DNA of 8,329 nucleotides from Acidobacteriaceae bacterium (GTDB lineage: Bacteria; Acidobacteriota; Terriglobia; Terriglobales; Acidobacteriaceae), in NCBI GenBank assembly GCA_030040395.1, contig JASHTU010000364.1, forward strand, positions 1-8,329, in the 5' to 3' direction. Every line of letters begins with the position of its first letter. Positions within the stretch are counted from its first letter, which is position 1. The notes below the pieces were generated by a model, which ran no database searches, was not told the DNA's origin, and was given only the letters and a program-made list of their open reading frames with translations. The position numbers and the translations under genes are program-made. Positions 5,865-8,329 of the stretch are shown here, piece after piece.

Positions 5865-6854
5865 ATGATACGCGGGAGCGCGAAAGTGAGAGAACCGCAT
5901 TTGATTTTGGGGATTGGTGAGCTGCTGTGGGACATGTTGCCGGAGGGTCCGCGACTGGGCGGGGCCCCGGCCAACTTTGCGGTGATGGCGGCGCGGCTGG
6001 GCAACCACGCCGCCATCCTCAGCCGCATCGGGCGCGACGCGTTGGGCCGCTTGGCGATAGAGAAGCTTGAACCGCTGCCGTTAGACACGAGCTATGTGGA
6101 AGTGGATCCCGATCACGAGACAGGACGGGTGACGGTAAATTTTGTCGGCGGTGAGCCGCACTACACGATTCACGAGCCGGCGGCGTGGGATTTTCTCACG
6201 CTCACTGATGAATGGATCAGGTTGGCAGGGCGTGCGGACGCCATATGTTTCGGGTCGCTGGCGCAGCGCAGCGTGCGGTCCCGGCAGACGATTCAGGAAC
6301 TGGCGGCCGAGACAGGTCCGAGCTGTATCCGCGTTTTCGACGTGAACCTGCGCGCGCCGTTTTATTCCGGAGAGGTGTTGGAGGAGTCGCTGGAGCTGGC
6401 GACGGTGGTGAAGATGAACGAGGATGAGCTGCCCCTGGTGCTGCGTCTGCTGGGTTTGGACGGCGAGCAGAAAGAAGCTGAAGACGCGCGGAGGTCGGCA
6501 GCGGAGGAGCCGCGGCCAGCAGCGGAAGATTTGCGTTCTGGCGCGGAGCGCCTGCTCGCTGAGTTTCCTACGCTGCAGACGGTGGCGGTGACGCGCGGCG
6601 GCTCCGGGAGCCTGCTGGTGACGCGCGAGGAGTGGAACGAGCATCCCGGTTTTCCGGTCAAGGTGGCTGACCGGATCGGCGCCGGAGACGCGTTCACGGC
6701 CGCCATGACGCATTACCTGCTGCGCGGCGCGAACCTGGCCAAGCTGAACCAGGCGGGGAATCGCTGGGGCGGATGGGTTGCCTCGCAATCCGGCGCAATG
6801 CCCGCCTTGCCGGATGAAGTGCGCGACACGATTGCGGCGGCGATCGAAGAGTAG
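5865..6854 (+). CDS. PfkB-family carbohydrate kinase (fructokinase-like)
   Basis: The product is a 329-aa cytoplasmic sugar kinase of the ribokinase/PfkB fold, likely using ATP to phosphorylate a ketose such as fructose. Key signatures are GELLWD (18-23) with GGAPANFA (32-39) at the sugar site, KMNEDEL in the middle, TRGGSGSLL before the nucleotide site, and the PfkB signature GAGDAF (272-277) with catalytic base Asp275. The GELLWDMLP and GGAPANFA combination is typical of fructokinase-like members. Residues 209-229 are an Ala/Glu/Arg-rich insertion of three heptads, not expected in the family. The start is uncertain: ATG 5865 has AGGAG 16 nt upstream, GTG 5886 has GGGAG 7 nt upstream, and GTG 5793 would overlap the methyltransferase. 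The kinase follows the methyltransferase by 56 bp and may share its transcript. Fructokinase specificity is inferred. Confidence 0.88.
   Translation: MIRGSAKVREPHLILGIGELLWDMLPEGPRLGGAPANFAVMAARLGNHAAILSRIGRDALGRLAIEKLEPLPLDTSYVEVDPDHETGRVTVNFVGGEPHYTIHEPAAWDFLTLTDEWIRLAGRADAICFGSLAQRSVRSRQTIQELAAETGPSCIRVFDVNLRAPFYSGEVLEESLELATVVKMNEDELPLVLRLLGLDGEQKEAEDARRSAAEEPRPAAEDLRSGAERLLAEFPTLQTVAVTRGGSGSLLVTREEWNEHPGFPVKVADRIGAGDAFTAAMTHYLLRGANLAKLNQAGNRWGGWVASQSGAMPALPDEVRDTIAAAIEE
6489..6551 (+). repeat. Three in-frame 21-bp repeats inside the sugar kinase
   Basis: The units at 6489-6509, 6510-6530 and 6531-6551 encode RRSAAEE, PRPAAED and LRSGAER. They share the pattern x-R-(S/P)-(A/G)-A-E-x. The first two units agree at about 15 of 21 bases; the third is more diverged. 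The repeats sit between KMNEDEL and the nucleotide-binding half, where family members usually have a short linker, and probably extend a surface helix. Confidence 0.6.
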
Positions 6855-6909
6855 GATCGAGGGTCGGCCCCTGCCATCGCATGAGTATTCGCGACAGCGA
6901 GAAATGCTT

Positions 6910-6915
6910 TACTAT
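6910..6915 (+). promoter_or_regulatory. Candidate -10 element of the GH51 gene
   Basis: TACTAT (4 of 6 match to TATAAT, and fitting TAnnnT) ends 9 nt before ATG 6925, the same spacing as the GH18 candidate. No Shine-Dalgarno sequence lies before the ATG, and no good -35 is visible. Confidence 0.3.
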
Positions 6916-6924
6916 GGCGTGATC

Positions 6925-8329
6925 ATGAACAATCGTATTTCGCTCCTTGCGATTTTCACTTTCTTCGCATTGGCCGGAAGCGCGGCGCCGCCAACGCCGA
7001 CCCTCACCATTCAGGTCAATCATCCTATCGCCAAGGTAAGTCCGACTCTCTACGGGTTGATGACCGAAGAGATCAATTATTCCTATGACGGGGGGCTATT
7101 CGCCGAACTGGTGCGGGACCGCGCCATCGGCCATGGGTTCGGGGCGCTGATGCATTGGCCGATGGCAGCGCGCGGAAATTCGCTGGCGGAGGTGTCGGTG
7201 GATGAGTCGACCGGGCCGAGCAAAGCGCTGCCTCGGAGCCTTAAGGTGAGCGTAACCCAGGCCAGCATCGATGCGCCAGCCGGCGTGGAGAACGACGGCT
7301 ATTGGGGCATCGCGGTGCGGCCCAATACGGTATACAGCGGGTCGTTTTACGCCAAGACGGACTCGCCCGGGGTTCCTGTCACTGTGAGTCTCGAAAACGA
7401 CGCCACCGGCGTCATTGCAGCTAAGGCCACGGTGACGGGACTTACAGGCGTCTGGAATCGATACGCCTTTATACTGAAGAGCGGCGCCGTGCCGGTCACG
7501 GCGAACAATCATCTGATCCTGACCATTACGCGGCCGGCAACGGTATGGTTTGACCTGATCTCGCTCTTCCCGCCCACCTACCACGACCGCGCGCACGGCA
7601 ATCGTATCGACATTATGGAAAAGCTGGCCGCGATGCAGCCTGGTTTTTTGCGCTTTCCCGGCGGAAACTACCTTGAGGGCGAGCACATTGCGGAGCGCTT
7701 CGACTGGAAGAAAACGATTGGCCCTTGGGTGGACCGGCCGACGCACATGAGCCCGTGGCGCTATCGGTCGTCAGACGGGATGGGGCTGCTGGAATTCCTG
7801 GAGTGGTGCGAGGACTTGAAGATGCAATCGGTGCTCGCCGTGTACGCCGGCTATTCCCTCGCCCAGGAGCATGTGGAACCGGGGCCGGCGCTTGAGCCCT
7901 ACGTGCAAGACGCACTCGACGAAATTGAATATGTGACCGGCGGCGCGGACACAAAGTGGGGCGCCGAGCGCGTGAAGGACGGACACCCCGCGCCCTTTGG
8001 ACTTCATTACGTTGAGATCGGCAACGAGGATGAATTCGACCGTTCGGGATCGTACGATGGACGCTTCGCGCAATTTTACCGCGCTATCAAGCTGCGCGAT
8101 CCGCAGCTGCAGTTGATTGCGACCGCGCCGGTAAAGAGCGTGACGCCGGACGTGCTGGACGAACATTTCTACATGTCGGCCGAGCAATCTTTTGCAGAAG
8201 CGCACCACTACGACAACCACAACCGAAACGGCCCGAAGATTTTTGTGGGTGAGTGGGCGACCCGCGAAGGCGCGCCGACGCCGAACCTGGATGCCGCCCT
8301 GGCGGACGCGGCGTGGATGACCGGCTTAG
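6925..8329 (+). CDS. Secreted GH51 alpha-L-arabinofuranosidase, C-terminus outside window
   Basis: The frame is open from ATG 6925 to the window end (468 codons), so the gene is truncated only by the edge. Residues 1-20 are a signal peptide (hydrophobic LLAIFTFFALAG, cleavage near SAA-P). The strand segment about 28-65 (SPTLYGLMTEEINYSYDGG) opens the GH51 barrel. Residues about 95-225 form an inserted beta-rich CBM4/9-like carbohydrate-binding domain. The barrel resumes with RFPGGN (243-248), then VEIGNED (363-369), where Glu368 is the acid/base, and VGEWATREG (441-449), where Glu443 is the nucleophile. The enzyme should release terminal L-arabinofuranose from arabinoxylan, arabinan or similar polymers, with retention. 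The missing part is the end of the barrel and the C-terminal beta domain. The gene starts 70 bp after the kinase and may have its own promoter. Specificity for arabinose over related furanosides is family-based. Confidence 0.9.
   Translation, partial: MNNRISLLAIFTFFALAGSAAPPTPTLTIQVNHPIAKVSPTLYGLMTEEINYSYDGGLFAELVRDRAIGHGFGALMHWPMAARGNSLAEVSVDESTGPSKALPRSLKVSVTQASIDAPAGVENDGYWGIAVRPNTVYSGSFYAKTDSPGVPVTVSLENDATGVIAAKATVTGLTGVWNRYAFILKSGAVPVTANNHLILTITRPATVWFDLISLFPPTYHDRAHGNRIDIMEKLAAMQPGFLRFPGGNYLEGEHIAERFDWKKTIGPWVDRPTHMSPWRYRSSDGMGLLEFLEWCEDLKMQSVLAVYAGYSLAQEHVEPGPALEPYVQDALDEIEYVTGGADTKWGAERVKDGHPAPFGLHYVEIGNEDEFDRSGSYDGRFAQFYRAIKLRDPQLQLIATAPVKSVTPDVLDEHFYMSAEQSFAEAHHYDNHNRNGPKIFVGEWATREGAPTPNLDAALADAAWMTGL

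Overview
The window is GC-rich chromosomal DNA with tightly packed, complete genes. I see no mobile elements, CRISPR arrays, tRNA or rRNA. The gene set fits a soil-type, polysaccharide-degrading bacterium, most likely Acidobacteriota (Terriglobia). It includes secreted glycosidases and an esterase-like hydrolase, a TauE/SafE permease with a DUF1634 partner, and a class II aldolase. The taxon is inferred from gene content and style, not from a marker gene.

Layout: (1) 1-815, minus strand: the N-terminal 271 residues of a secreted alpha/beta hydrolase of the acetyl-xylan-esterase/dienelactone-hydrolase type; its 3' end lies outside the window. (2) 816-1124: a divergent intergenic region. It holds a good sigma70-like promoter for the hydrolase, preceded by two copies of an 11-bp repeat, and the strong ribosome binding site of the next gene. 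(3) 1125-2177, plus strand: class II fructose-bisphosphate aldolase, followed by a 14-bp-stem hairpin. (4) 2291-3628: secreted GH18 chitinase-like enzyme. (5) 3697-4904: TauE/SafE-family permease plus DUF1634 membrane protein, 5 bp apart. (6) 4963-5808: class I SAM-dependent methyltransferase. (7) 5865-6854: PfkB-family sugar kinase (fructokinase-like) carrying an unusual insertion of three 7-residue repeats. (8) 6925 to the window end: secreted GH51 alpha-L-arabinofuranosidase with an embedded carbohydrate-binding domain, truncated at its C-terminus by the window edge.

How the genes work together: the hydrolase, GH18 and GH51 enzymes all have export signals and would act on polymers outside the cytoplasm (acylated plant glycans, chitin, arabinose-bearing hemicellulose). 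The sugar kinase and aldolase would work on sugars in the cytoplasm. This is a loose carbohydrate-use neighbourhood, not a classical polysaccharide utilisation locus: no SusC/SusD pair, sugar transporter or regulator is visible. Only the permease and DUF1634 pair is a firm operon.

I did not find a clearly new multi-gene system. The most interesting signals are small: the repeat array upstream of the hydrolase promoter, an apparent leaderless start shared by the two secreted glycosidases, the heptad repeat inside the kinase, and a Shine-Dalgarno sequence in a hairpin loop ahead of the kinase.
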